Shown here: positions 1-9,085 of the stretch, piece by piece | Layout: every line of letters starts with the position of its first letter | Numbering within the stretch: position 1 is the stretch's first letter | Source: an uncultured Bacteroidota bacterium | GTDB lineage: Bacteria; Bacteroidota; Bacteroidia; Chitinophagales; Chitinophagaceae | DNA: 33,924 nt | Direction of reading: 5' to 3' | Assembly: GCA_903953815.1 (NCBI GenBank) | Contig: CAJBLA010000143.1 | Location: 1-33,924, forward strand | Program-made: the position numbers and the translations under genes | Notes under the pieces: model-generated | Told to the model about the DNA's origin: nothing | Databases searched by the model: none | What the model saw: only the letters and a program-made list of their open reading frames with translations

Positions 1-1113
1 CTTTACTTCCCCATTTCCACCTTGAATATAATAATTTTTAGCAAGTTCCTCCCCAATTGCCTTAACAAAAGCAGCTTTAATTTTCGAAATCTTCTCAGCG
101 GCAGAATTACTAGTAATATTGGCCATATCATCAATCCTATTTTTCATTTCTTGTAAATTTCCAATACTTGATAAGCTTGTATATATATCGTATAACTCTT
201 CTCTTTTACCACGTAAAAAACTCAGTCCTACTCCTTCTGGATGGTTTAAATAAAACAAGTATAATGTCTTTTCTAGAGGCCTAAGTTTTATTTCAATATT
301 ACCAAAATCGGGCAAAAAGATTCTTTTTCTTTCATCAATAACCAACTTGCTTAAAGCAACATTTTGCTTAAAATTTTGGGAAAATAACATTTTAACCCTT
401 AGTGACTCCATGATATTCAAAGCCTGGTGTATTTCAGCAAATGATAATTTTGCTTTTAGCTTATTCATGCAATCAGCGCAAATATCAGCTGTACGTAACT
501 TTAATTTTATGTCCTTTTTCTCCAAACACATGTCATTCACGCAACCAATTGGATCGTTATGAACGGAAGTTCTTAATTCATCGTAATCATTAAACATGTG
601 TTTTTGAAGCAAAAGGGCTATTACTTCGTAAGCTATAGGGAAGGCATCGTAACATTTTATGAAATGATTCCAGTCGGAAGTATGAATAAATCCATTAGTG
701 GGCATTTTTTCATCTAAACTTGCAAACCAGTTTTTATCATTTGAAATTTCAGTTAATAAAATAACAAATTCGTCATTGTTAATTCCCCTGCGTAAACGGT
801 AGTTATTACATTTAGCAAAGAGGGTTTCCCAATTAGACGCTTTTCTGCTAAATGGGAATTCGAACAACCTAATCCCTTTAGAACTTTTATAAGACTCATA
901 ATATGAAGCTTGTGGTCTACTCAATTTTACTCCTTTTTCAAACTTCTCTTGATCTAGAATTACATTTTCAACATAATCATCCTCGCTAAAATCAATTAAG
1001 TTATCGTTGTCGCATATAAACTGAATTGGGCCATCTAATGCATTCAATAAATCAATCACCTCCGTAAAAGTTTCATTACTCACATCCCCATCTTTAATTA
1101 AATGTATTTTCAT
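1..1113 (-). CDS. Conserved hypothetical protein with Cys cluster (GCVNDMC...ADICADCM), partial at left window edge
   Basis: Own translation from ATG at 1113 downwards stays open for 371 codons to position 1 (MKIHLIKDGDVSNETFTEVIDLL...); missed by the ORF track because it has no stop inside the window. CX4C and CX2C pairs resemble a zinc knuckle. Confidence 0.85.
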   Translation of the reverse strand, partial: MKIHLIKDGDVSNETFTEVIDLLNALDGPIQFICDNDNLIDFSEDDYVENVILDQEKFEKGVKLSRPQASYYESYKSSKGIRLFEFPFSRKASNWETLFAKCNNYRLRRGINNDEFVILLTEISNDKNWFASLDEKMPTNGFIHTSDWNHFIKCYDAFPIAYEVIALLLQKHMFNDYDELRTSVHNDPIGCVNDMCLEKKDIKLKLRTADICADCMNKLKAKLSFAEIHQALNIMESLRVKMLFSQNFKQNVALSKLVIDERKRIFLPDFGNIEIKLRPLEKTLYLFYLNHPEGVGLSFLRGKREELYDIYTSLSSIGNLQEMKNRIDDMANITSNSAAEKISKIKAAFVKAIGEELAKNYYIQGGNGEVK

Positions 1114-1115
1114 AA

Positions 1116-1745
1116 TTAATCTTCAAATAAATTACCTAAACTTCTGTTTGTTTTTTTCTTCTCAAAATAATGATTCATTGATTTGTCTAATTTACTCCAA
1201 ACACTATTATTCATTTCCCCTTTTTCAAAAGAAAAACTATTTTGTTTTTTTATGGACATACTTTCAGCAACATCAACTGCATCCAAAGTAGCCCCAATGA
1301 AACTAAAAGTCCATTTTCCTGATTCTTCTAATGAAGAAATCATATTACGAATTTTTACTAAGTTAAACAATCTTGACGCATTTTCATGGCCATCTGTAAG
1401 AATTACTACAACAACGGTAGTTGGAAGTCTACTACTTTGAGTTTGAATACTAATTTGGGTTATTGTATCTCCAATTGCATCCAAAAGTGCAGTTGAACCA
1501 TCTGGTCGATAGGTTACATGATTTAATAATTGTATAGTACTTGGATTGGACTGGAAGTAATGATGGTCAATATGGTTATTAAAAGTAGTTAACCCCATTG
1601 TAATTTCTTCCTCCTCAAATTCAAGACCCTTTAGCTTAATTCTATTGACCTGCTCATTAAACCCATTAATGGTGCTGTCAATACAATCAGACATTGAACC
1701 GCTCTTGTCCACGATTAAGTGGTAAATTGTTTTTCTCTTTTTCAT
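1116..1745 (-). CDS. von Willebrand factor type A (VWA) domain protein
   Basis: MIDAS-like DKSGSMS near the N-terminus, later TFNNHID, STALLDAIG and ILTDGHENAS; 2 nt from the next gene. Confidence 0.88.
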   Translation of the reverse strand: MKKRKTIYHLIVDKSGSMSDCIDSTINGFNEQVNRIKLKGLEFEEEEITMGLTTFNNHIDHHYFQSNPSTIQLLNHVTYRPDGSTALLDAIGDTITQISIQTQSSRLPTTVVVVILTDGHENASRLFNLVKIRNMISSLEESGKWTFSFIGATLDAVDVAESMSIKKQNSFSFEKGEMNNSVWSKLDKSMNHYFEKKKTNRSLGNLFED

Positions 1746-1746
1746 G

Positions 1747-2177
1747 TTATTTATTGTTTATTAATTTGATAAAAATGGTTTCTGGATATCCCCCTTCAAA
1801 AACATACTCAGTTACTGGACAAAGCCATAATTGATGGTTAATTGTTTCACCTTTAAAACTATCTACATGATAGTAAGCCCCATAATCTACAAGCGCGTGA
1901 CCTATATTATCTAATAGCCCTTTGTTCATCCCAATCCTTATTTTAGTCAGTTGCGCATCTGCGTCCTCAAATTCCTCTGTGCTTAGCTTTAGGGTCGCTT
2001 TTCCTTGGTTATTTGAGACAAGATCGAGAAAGGTGTCAGCCCCATCAACCATCATTAGGTTGGCCTTAGTTCCGAGATTTGCTTCTAAGAAAGCAGGTAA
2101 GTCGGCATACCAGATTCCGGCCTCTTTGTAAAAAGATAATGTTTTGGTAACTGTGGAAGTTTGGTGATTGTTTGCAT
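1747..2177 (-). pseudogene. DUF6717-like small protein, apparent 1-nt deletion close to the start
   Basis: The 102-aa ORF (1747..2055) continues upstream in frame as ANNHQTSTVTKTLSFYKEAGIWYADLPAFLEANLGTKANL-MMVDGADTF with no start codon, while ATG-CAA-ACA-ATC at 2177 lies in the adjacent frame. One base added in the TTT run at 2160-2162 would join them. Confidence 0.6.
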
Positions 2178-2196
2178 ATTATATTGGTTTAGAATA

Positions 2197-2204
2197 CAAA
2201 ATTA
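2197..2204 (-). promoter_or_regulatory. Candidate Bacteroidota -7 box (TAATTTTG) for the DUF6717/VWA operon
   Basis: Plus strand CAAAATTA, about 20 nt upstream of ATG 2177; no clear -33 element. Confidence 0.35.
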
Positions 2205-2416
2205 CTTTGAGCGGATGGCTAATTTTCTTCTCTACAAGTTGTAATGAATTGATTATTTTTTGGGTAAATATTTGATAACCAACATGTTAATAACTTAGCC
2301 GATTTTGATACACTTTTTGGCGCATGTTGATAAATATTTATCCTACTTATTTATCAGGAGATACTAGGAATGTCTACTTTTATTTTCCCCCTAAATTTCA
2401 CCTAACATTGAAGAAG

Positions 2417-3970
2417 ATGGAAAATGTAAATAATGATGAAGCATTATGCATAGATGCCCTAGCTGACATCATAAGTGTACGTCCGCTGAAGCCGGATAGA
2501 ATTAAACATTTGGTGAAAAAACATAATGAACTTTATGAAAATACTAAATCCATTTCTCCCGCTCAAAATGATTTCTTTTTTTTATACATGAAACTATGTG
2601 AATTAGATGGACTGATTAAAAAAACTGAAAGTGCAAAAATTGCCTTAAATGAGTTCAGTCAAATATATCATTTAAGTACTGGAAACATTATTAAATGGTT
2701 AGTAAAGCATGAGGAGGATGGGCTTTACATCAGAGAAAATGTAAAGAATACAAAAATTGAAATATCGGATATTGATAATGAAGGTATTTTATGGTTAAAT
2801 TGGTTTTGCATAAAAGTTGAAATTGTTAGTTTTATTCCGGTTTTAGATTTTATGTTGACATTTAATGATCACTATGATAAAACAATGGATAAGTACCGTA
2901 CAGATAACGATGAAGAAACTTATCTAGAATGTGGCGTAGAATATTATAAATCAAATAATGAGCAAAGAAGACTAATGGATTTTGTTAGGCATTTGATTAA
3001 TCCTCCAATTGAAGATATATTTTCACAAGCTACAACATCACTAGACTATAGTAAATTAAAGAATTATGTTCCTTTAAAAGTGGAGCATCACAGCCATACG
3101 CCATCAACTGAACTACAAGCAGCGCATGATTTATTTCATCAAGACAAATATGAAGACGCTAAATTTAAATATACTGAACTACTACAGTCCAGAAATGATT
3201 TTCAAGAGGCATGGCTAGGCTTAACAATTAGTAATTTCATATTAGGGGACTTTGACGCGGCCTATATAGCAAGTTCTAAGCTTTTAGCATATCAATACCG
3301 AGATTTAATTCGCTATATAGAAAAATATAAGCAAAATGATAGTAAGTCGGAAAATGAATTTTATATAGCAGATAAAACTTGTGAAGAATCGGTCAATGAT
3401 TATAAAACTAGCACTGACAAACTAGCGTGGTTAGCTGAAAATAGAGCACTCTATAATAGTATATCCATTAGGCCAGAAGGGCTTCCGTCGATAGCTAGTT
3501 GTTGCTTAAATGGGAAGCATTATGAAAATATATCAGTATTTCATAGTACATACTGTGATGCACAAATAGATGAAAACATATTAGATACAAAAACACATTT
3601 AGAAGCTGTTATTCATTTTATAGAAAAAATGGATATTAAAAAATTAGATGAGCTTTTATTAAAACAGAGTTACTCGAGTATAAGCAAGGCTAAGTTTATG
3701 GTAGAATTAAAAGGTGTATTTGATAGGTTTAATGACTCAAAAGACACCGTTTTATATGCAGAACCAGGAATATGTCAGGGTTGCAATAATGGATGCGGCG
3801 GATTTACCTTCTTAAGTAATAAATCTAGAAACTATATTGATCTGGTAATTAAGTCAGAAGATAATATCGTAACAGATATTTTTGAATGCAGTCAATTTAA
3901 AAATGATAATTTAGTTAAATCGATGCTTGGGAAAAGGATTACATTTTACAAAAACGATATGCCATTTTAA
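2417..3970 (+). CDS. TPR-like protein with C-terminal Cys/Gly motif
   Basis: 548-aa ORF from 2324; ATG at 2417 (MENVNNDEALCIDALADII) is the more likely start. TPR-like HDLFHQDKYEDAKFKYTELLQSRNDFQEAWLGLTISNFILGDFDAAY; C-terminal GICQGCNNGCGGFTFLS. Confidence 0.75.
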   Translation: MENVNNDEALCIDALADIISVRPLKPDRIKHLVKKHNELYENTKSISPAQNDFFFLYMKLCELDGLIKKTESAKIALNEFSQIYHLSTGNIIKWLVKHEEDGLYIRENVKNTKIEISDIDNEGILWLNWFCIKVEIVSFIPVLDFMLTFNDHYDKTMDKYRTDNDEETYLECGVEYYKSNNEQRRLMDFVRHLINPPIEDIFSQATTSLDYSKLKNYVPLKVEHHSHTPSTELQAAHDLFHQDKYEDAKFKYTELLQSRNDFQEAWLGLTISNFILGDFDAAYIASSKLLAYQYRDLIRYIEKYKQNDSKSENEFYIADKTCEESVNDYKTSTDKLAWLAENRALYNSISIRPEGLPSIASCCLNGKHYENISVFHSTYCDAQIDENILDTKTHLEAVIHFIEKMDIKKLDELLLKQSYSSISKAKFMVELKGVFDRFNDSKDTVLYAEPGICQGCNNGCGGFTFLSNKSRNYIDLVIKSEDNIVTDIFECSQFKNDNLVKSMLGKRITFYKNDMPF

Positions 3971-3981
3971 ATTAATAATTC

Positions 3982-4467
3982 ATGGAAATTTTAATGTTAT
4001 TTGGGTTTGTATTTTTACTAAGTTTCATAGTGAATAGTTTAACTGGAGTTGATAAACGCAAAAATGAAGAAGTTGATTTAGTAAAAATTACCAAGGATGC
4101 TCAAATTGAAACAGGATACCCAACTTCAATCATGCGCTCATTACATATCAATAGCACAATGGAACCTCCTCTGCCTTATCATAATTATAATGATGAACAA
4201 CTAGGTAGGTTTAAAGAAGAAGAGGCTGTTCCTTATAATAAACATAATTATACCATAAATATGTTTATTGAATCAAATCAAGAACTGAATTTAAGCCTAT
4301 TTGAAAGAGAGCTTACCGAACAAATGGTAAACGATGCCTACGAAAAAGTACTTAACGAACATTTGAGCAATATTAAAAAGGGAATTCCAGATGTTTTCAA
4401 TATAACTGACAAAAAAGAGGCCAAGGATTATCTATTAAATTATGTAAATAATTCAAGCAAACATTAA
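3982..4467 (+). CDS. Hypothetical protein with N-terminal membrane anchor
   Basis: 161-aa ORF, hydrophobic N-terminus MEILMLFGFVFLLSFIVNSL, 11 nt after the previous gene. Confidence 0.7.
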   Translation: MEILMLFGFVFLLSFIVNSLTGVDKRKNEEVDLVKITKDAQIETGYPTSIMRSLHINSTMEPPLPYHNYNDEQLGRFKEEEAVPYNKHNYTINMFIESNQELNLSLFERELTEQMVNDAYEKVLNEHLSNIKKGIPDVFNITDKKEAKDYLLNYVNNSSKH

Positions 4468-4477
4468 ATTAACCATT

Positions 4478-4647
4478 ATGGGAAAATACGGTTTTAGCTT
4501 TAGCTGTAAAAGGGCACTCGGGATTACCGCGGCAAAGCAAAAGTTTGCTCGAGAAAATGGCATACCACTTCGGTAAATGGCATCGAAAGAAAAGTAGGCC
4601 GTTCGGTTATCAACTTGCTTTTAGGCGCATTGTTTAAAAAGAGATAA
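4478..4647 (+). pseudogene. Frameshifted small protein, 'KRALGI'-type (about 57 aa ancestral)
   Basis: Frame 1: MGKYGFSFSCKRALGITAAKQKFARENGIPLR* (4478-4576); shifted frame continues VNGIERKVGRSVINLLLGALFKKR* (4573-4647). Consistent with loss of one base near 4570. Confidence 0.65.
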
Positions 4648-4651
4648 ACAT

Positions 4652-4789
4652 AAACCCTATTCGGGAATTTGGTTCTGGACTACCTTTAAATCCGAAGCTG
4701 ATTGGAAAGTGTATTTCACGAAATTCAAATCGGAAGCAACCCTAAAAGTTTACTTCACTAAATTCAAGAGTGAAGCCGGTATGAAATAA
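4652..4789 (+). pseudogene. 5'-truncated copy of the FKSEA-repeat (DUF6150-like) gene
   Basis: Reads KPYSGIWFWTTFKSEADWKVYFTKFKSEATLKVYFTKFKSEAGMK*; 44 of 45 residues match the C-terminus of the intact gene at 31413-31724. No signal peptide or start remains. Confidence 0.85.
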
Positions 4790-4797
4790 TTGAATGA

Positions 4798-5040
4798 TTA
4801 AAGCCTAAATAATAGCACCTCAAATTCATCGTAAGCGGTCATTACTTGATCAACTACGTTGATTTTAATAGTGCATACAACATCATCCCCTTCTTCCTCT
4901 AGGACCTGGTTCCTAAGGCGGTTGTATTTGGTCTTATCTGCCAATGATTCAACATATACTAACTGATCTTTAGTTAGGTCACTAAATAGGTATTCTCTTG
5001 AATCTAAGATGTATTTATTGGTGATGTTTGAGCCTCTCAT
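4798..5040 (-). CDS. Small hypothetical protein (80 aa)
   Basis: ORF track; plausible composition; no recognised motif. Confidence 0.55.
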   Translation of the reverse strand: MRGSNITNKYILDSREYLFSDLTKDQLVYVESLADKTKYNRLRNQVLEEEGDDVVCTIKINVVDQVMTAYDEFEVLLFRL

Positions 5041-5082
5041 GGGTATATTTAATTACGCTAAATTAGTATAAATCATACTAAA

Positions 5083-5649
5083 CTAAATACTGTTACTATT
5101 AGGAATAGTAAATAAAAAGTACTGTGGCATCTTGTTTTCAATTAAATAGTAATCATCGCATTGTATTATTAGTTCCCTTTGCTTAATGACCTTTTTATTC
5201 CAATCACTAGTGAGCTCTATTGCGGCATTACTTGTATATCCCATTTTATCAACAATAAATTGTTGCATTTGGTGCTGGTATATCATATAGCCATTACTTT
5301 GCTGTAAAAGCTCCTTTATATATTTATTATTTGAAAAGATAGGCGTATTTATAATCTTTAAAATAATTTCTGAGTCAACTTTATTATATAAACTTTTTAA
5401 AATAGTAAAATTTTGTTCAGTAGGTTGTTTTATGGCATCATAAATATCATTGAAAGTTAATTTTGTACTTACCTGTTGATTATTTGATGTGCCACTTAAA
5501 TGTATTACTTCACTTGGCCTTATTGCATCTGTCACCATTCGGATAAATTTAATCCCTTGCTCCTTCCATTTAACCACCCGATCAAGTAAAGAAGGAAATT
5601 GTATGATATTAGCATCATCAATTGATAAAATCATTTCTACGTATTTCAT
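5083..5649 (-). CDS. Hypothetical protein (188 aa)
   Basis: ORF in the same run as the SPFH and AAA genes. Confidence 0.7.
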   Translation of the reverse strand: MKYVEMILSIDDANIIQFPSLLDRVVKWKEQGIKFIRMVTDAIRPSEVIHLSGTSNNQQVSTKLTFNDIYDAIKQPTEQNFTILKSLYNKVDSEIILKIINTPIFSNNKYIKELLQQSNGYMIYQHQMQQFIVDKMGYTSNAAIELTSDWNKKVIKQRELIIQCDDYYLIENKMPQYFLFTIPNSNSI

Positions 5650-5675
5650 AATATTATATTTTAAAAAATTAAGAA

Positions 5676-5707
5676 AAGAAGACGCCGAAACAAATCAGCG
5701 CCTTCTT
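5676..5707 (-). terminator. Intergenic hairpin with T-run (minus orientation)
   Basis: Minus RNA AAGAAGGCGC-N12-GCGUCUUCUU followed by TTCTT...; one pair is G-U only in the minus-strand RNA. Confidence 0.6.
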
Positions 5708-5739
5708 ATTATTACTAACCCAACCATCAAACCATTAAA

Positions 5740-6297
5740 CTAGTTCATCATTTCAGGTAAAGCAAATGAAGCATGTTGCTGTTCCATGTTTTTATTTTGT
5801 ATTATCCTTAATGAATTTATACTAGCCAAATCCGTTAACGTAACTCGTTCTACTTTAATACCCCACCTTCTCACAAACGCACCTACCTTTTTGGTAAGCA
5901 ATGAATCCATGCCGTAAATCTCAGAAAATGTCATACCCTCAATAATTTCTCTAATCATTCCCTGTGTGGTATCAATAAGCACATCATGCGGCTGTGAGAT
6001 AGTGGTTAAATAAGTTTTAACATCTTCGATCCTAAAGCGAATAATAGCCTTCACAACCACATTTCTGCCATTACGGGTGGTGATACTTTGCGGATTCATC
6101 TCAAGTGACTGGGTAATTATTGTCGCTTCCCATACAGAATCTAAAAATGGAATTTTAAAGTGAATACCTGGCTTTAACACCTTTTGTTGAAGCTTGCCGC
6201 ATCTAAGCATAATAGCCTCATTCCATTGTTCAACAATAACATAAGGTAAAAACTCCTTTCCAATACTTATTATAAAGTCAATTAATTTATCAAACAT
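5740..6297 (-). CDS. SPFH/Band 7 (slipin/stomatin-like) protein
   Basis: N-terminal FLPYVIVEQWNEAIMLRCGKLQQKVLKPGIHFKIPFLDSV, SITTRNGRNVVVKAIIRFRIEDV, WGIKVERVTLTDLA: typical SPFH pattern. Confidence 0.88.
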   Translation of the reverse strand: MFDKLIDFIISIGKEFLPYVIVEQWNEAIMLRCGKLQQKVLKPGIHFKIPFLDSVWEATIITQSLEMNPQSITTRNGRNVVVKAIIRFRIEDVKTYLTTISQPHDVLIDTTQGMIREIIEGMTFSEIYGMDSLLTKKVGAFVRRWGIKVERVTLTDLASINSLRIIQNKNMEQQHASFALPEMMN

Positions 6298-6318
6298 AAT
6301 TTTTCATTTTTTTAGTAA

Positions 6319-6348
6319 AAGAAGCGCCGATATTTCGCAGCGCTTCTT
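6319..6348 (-). terminator. Intergenic hairpin with T-run (minus orientation), similar to 5676-5707
   Basis: Perfect 9-bp stem AAGAAGCGC/GCGCTTCTT, 12-nt loop, followed by T-rich sequence on the minus strand. Confidence 0.65.
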
Positions 6349-6379
6349 GATAATCAAAACACACACATTATTCAAAAAA

Positions 6380-8068
6380 TTATATTGGATGGTTAAATCC
6401 AATAGGGCTTCTACCCGTTTTACTTAATACAAATTCTTCCTTGCATAATTCCAAAATAGCATCTTCACTATTTGCTTCTTCATCCAACAAACTATTAATT
6501 AATATTTTCTTGTGAACATTCTGTATTTGACCACCTGTCAAGAAACAGGTATCATTAATTTTTTCAATAGTATCAACTGAAATATCCTGAAATACATTGG
6601 AAAGAATTTGTTTTCTTACATGGGCCTCCGGCTTCTTATATTCCACCTTGTATAAAAAGCGACGTTCAAATGCGGGATCTAAATGTGCAGCCAAATTGGT
6701 TGTTGCAATAAAAATGCCGTCTTCAAAATCTTCCATGTTTTGCAACATGATGTTTTGTAATGTATTGTAGGATTTGCTGGCGCTAGATTCTGCTTGCATT
6801 CTAGTACCTAAAATAGCATCAGCTTCATTAAACAATAAAATGGGTGCTAATTTCATTGATTTTCTACATTCCTTATAGCTAGTCCAAACGCTTTGCAACT
6901 GCTTTTCAGCCTCTCCCACAAATTTTGATTGCACACTAGAAATATCTAAAAAGAACACATCACGTCCAGATTGCGCAGCCCATTGCATTACCGTACTTGT
7001 TTTTCCACCACCAGCCACCCCATATAACAATATGTTGATACCGGTTTTTAAGCCCTTTTCTTTTAATTTGGTGACCAATTTTTTATAATTTTCTTCCTCC
7101 AAAGCACGAGAAATAGTGTCGATTTGCTTTTTCTCCGCTTCATTATAAAACAAAGTTTCTTTGTTAATTTTTTCGGCTTTATATACCGTACACAATTTGG
7201 GCTTTACTACTTTAGCAACTGTATCCTTGTATCCACCCAACATCACTTCCATCGCATGTTCACTTAATCTAACATAACTCATAAATGAAAATTCATCATC
7301 TGAATTAATCACCAAATCATTGGTAAATAAAGGACATTGGTTCTCTTTTATTTTTCTAGAATATCTAACTCTATCTTGTATCTCGCTATAAGTTTCCTTA
7401 ATCATTTTATCAATATTCACTTCATCCTGACCTTCAATATGCTCAATAGCAATATTTAATAAAATAGCTAAATCGTACTTTGTTACATCAGGATAGGATA
7501 ATAACCACTCCACCTCTGGAAAATCTGCATTTAATTGTAATAAGCCTAATAATTCATCACACAACTCTTCAGTTGTAATAATTGAATCAATACGCTTAAC
7601 GATCAATTCTCTAATTTGACTTAACAAAGCAAAGAAGTTACTAACCTTAGACACTTCCATCAAAGCTTTATCTCCTTTCATTAAAGCACCAATAGCACTT
7701 TCAACTACGGTAATTGTATTGTTATGTTCCTCCTTACGTCTCACTGAATAATCATGACGTTTTTTATACACTAATTTTTTTGCTGTCAATTCCTCAATGG
7801 CTATGTTTACCTCTGCCAACATGCTTAATTTTTTTCCAAAAATCTCTACCATTCTTTCTAAGTCAATATCTCGGTCTTTTAACTTTGCTTCTAAATACAC
7901 TGAAAATACTAATGCCTGAAAATGTGTGATACCATAAAAACCCATCAATGGCTGTGAGTCCATAACCAATTCATTCACCAATTGCTCAGTTAATTCTTGT
8001 CCTTTAATAGAAGTACTCAACTTTTGAACTGAAGTCAATAAATCTTTTGAAATGTGCATGTTTGTCAT
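6380..8068 (-). CDS. AAA family ATPase
   Basis: Walker A YGVAGGGKTSTV, Walker B-like ILLFNEADAIL, sensor-like IFIATTNLAAHLDPAFERRF. Confidence 0.92.
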   Translation of the reverse strand: MTNMHISKDLLTSVQKLSTSIKGQELTEQLVNELVMDSQPLMGFYGITHFQALVFSVYLEAKLKDRDIDLERMVEIFGKKLSMLAEVNIAIEELTAKKLVYKKRHDYSVRRKEEHNNTITVVESAIGALMKGDKALMEVSKVSNFFALLSQIRELIVKRIDSIITTEELCDELLGLLQLNADFPEVEWLLSYPDVTKYDLAILLNIAIEHIEGQDEVNIDKMIKETYSEIQDRVRYSRKIKENQCPLFTNDLVINSDDEFSFMSYVRLSEHAMEVMLGGYKDTVAKVVKPKLCTVYKAEKINKETLFYNEAEKKQIDTISRALEEENYKKLVTKLKEKGLKTGINILLYGVAGGGKTSTVMQWAAQSGRDVFFLDISSVQSKFVGEAEKQLQSVWTSYKECRKSMKLAPILLFNEADAILGTRMQAESSASKSYNTLQNIMLQNMEDFEDGIFIATTNLAAHLDPAFERRFLYKVEYKKPEAHVRKQILSNVFQDISVDTIEKINDTCFLTGGQIQNVHKKILINSLLDEEANSEDAILELCKEEFVLSKTGRSPIGFNHPI

Positions 8069-8297
8069 AGGATACTATTTATTGGTGAAAAAATGGGGGG
8101 AGCGAATATGAGATACTTATTTTAAACCTGAAAAATTAAAATGCCAATTTTATTAAGATGTGCGTAAGTATTTTATTTATTAAAAAGTTCCGCACAATAA
8201 CAACTATTAGTAATTTTCACAATCATCTGTTTAGTAACAAATTACTCATATCATGTTTGTGTTAAGTATAGTCAACTGATTGTCATATCTGTTAATT

Positions 8298-9002
8298 TTA
8301 TTTTAAATAATTTAGTTTATATAGGTCTAATATGCATTTTAACCTATAATCTGCGCCTGCCTTTCGGGCGCGCACTTCATAAGGGTTTAGGTAATAGGTT
8401 TTCTCTTTGGTCAACTTATCATATTCAGCCTGGTGTTTTTTACAGGTTATCACTTTTGAGTGATCATGCTCATGTATAATAGTGTCCACTAAGCTTTCAA
8501 TTGATTTGTGAGATCCAAAATAGATAGTAATTGTTTTATTATAATAACTATAGGACCCCATAAGTGTTTTATGTTTGGTATATTTTAAATTCAAGTGAAT
8601 GACTCTTTTTTTGTTCTCATCCAGGTTTTGAAGACACCATCTAATAACCGCTCTTACAAATTCGATTTTACTACAGTTAAGTTCATATTTTTTGATGGGG
8701 ATATGAATTCTTCCTTCCTTTTCGCCTGGGCTATCAATATCATCATCAGTAATTAACTTTCTTTTTTCAATGCCATTAATCCATATCCTAACAGATACAA
8801 AAATGTTGGTTTGAATATTATTAGTGGGTTTAATAACCACTGGTATAATATCCTTTGAATTTGGATGTGATTTAGCTTTACTTTTCGCTTTATCACTTTT
8901 ATATACGTTATGCAACACCCAAATGGCAAAACACACATATAAATACATTATCAGTGCCTTATCCGCAGTATTTAAATAAAGTAATGTTACCATGTGACGC
9001 AA
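8298..9002 (-). CDS. Membrane-anchored HEXXH (zincin-like) protein
   Basis: N-terminal hydrophobic segment; VDTIIHEHDHSKV fits HEXXH; downstream YYLNPYEVRARKAGADY. Confidence 0.65.
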   Translation of the reverse strand: MRHMVTLLYLNTADKALIMYLYVCFAIWVLHNVYKSDKAKSKAKSHPNSKDIIPVVIKPTNNIQTNIFVSVRIWINGIEKRKLITDDDIDSPGEKEGRIHIPIKKYELNCSKIEFVRAVIRWCLQNLDENKKRVIHLNLKYTKHKTLMGSYSYYNKTITIYFGSHKSIESLVDTIIHEHDHSKVITCKKHQAEYDKLTKEKTYYLNPYEVRARKAGADYRLKCILDLYKLNYLK

Positions 9003-9056
9003 TAAATAAGGTTAAAAATGGGCTTCTTAAACCCCCTTTTTTCTTTGAGGGGAGGA

Positions 9057-9085
9057 CAAACATACAGGAGTGGTTTTTAGTCTAT
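9057..9085 (-). promoter_or_regulatory. Candidate promoter: ATAGACTAAAA element plus TATGTTTG -7 box
   Basis: Plus strand CAAACATA (9057-9064) and TTTTAGTCTAT (9075-9085); same arrangement at 23047-23074. Confidence 0.4.

Noticed and set aside
347-562. 71-aa plus-strand ORF
   Set aside because: Lies antisense inside the open minus-strand CDS 1-1113, which has better coding character.
1183-2131. Plus-strand ORFs 1183..1440 and 1922..2131
   Set aside because: Antisense to the VWA and DUF6717-like genes; low-quality, serine/phenylalanine-rich shadow translations.
4565-4580. Programmed frameshift in the mini-protein
   Set aside because: No X-XXY-YYZ slippery heptamer; simple base loss is more economical.
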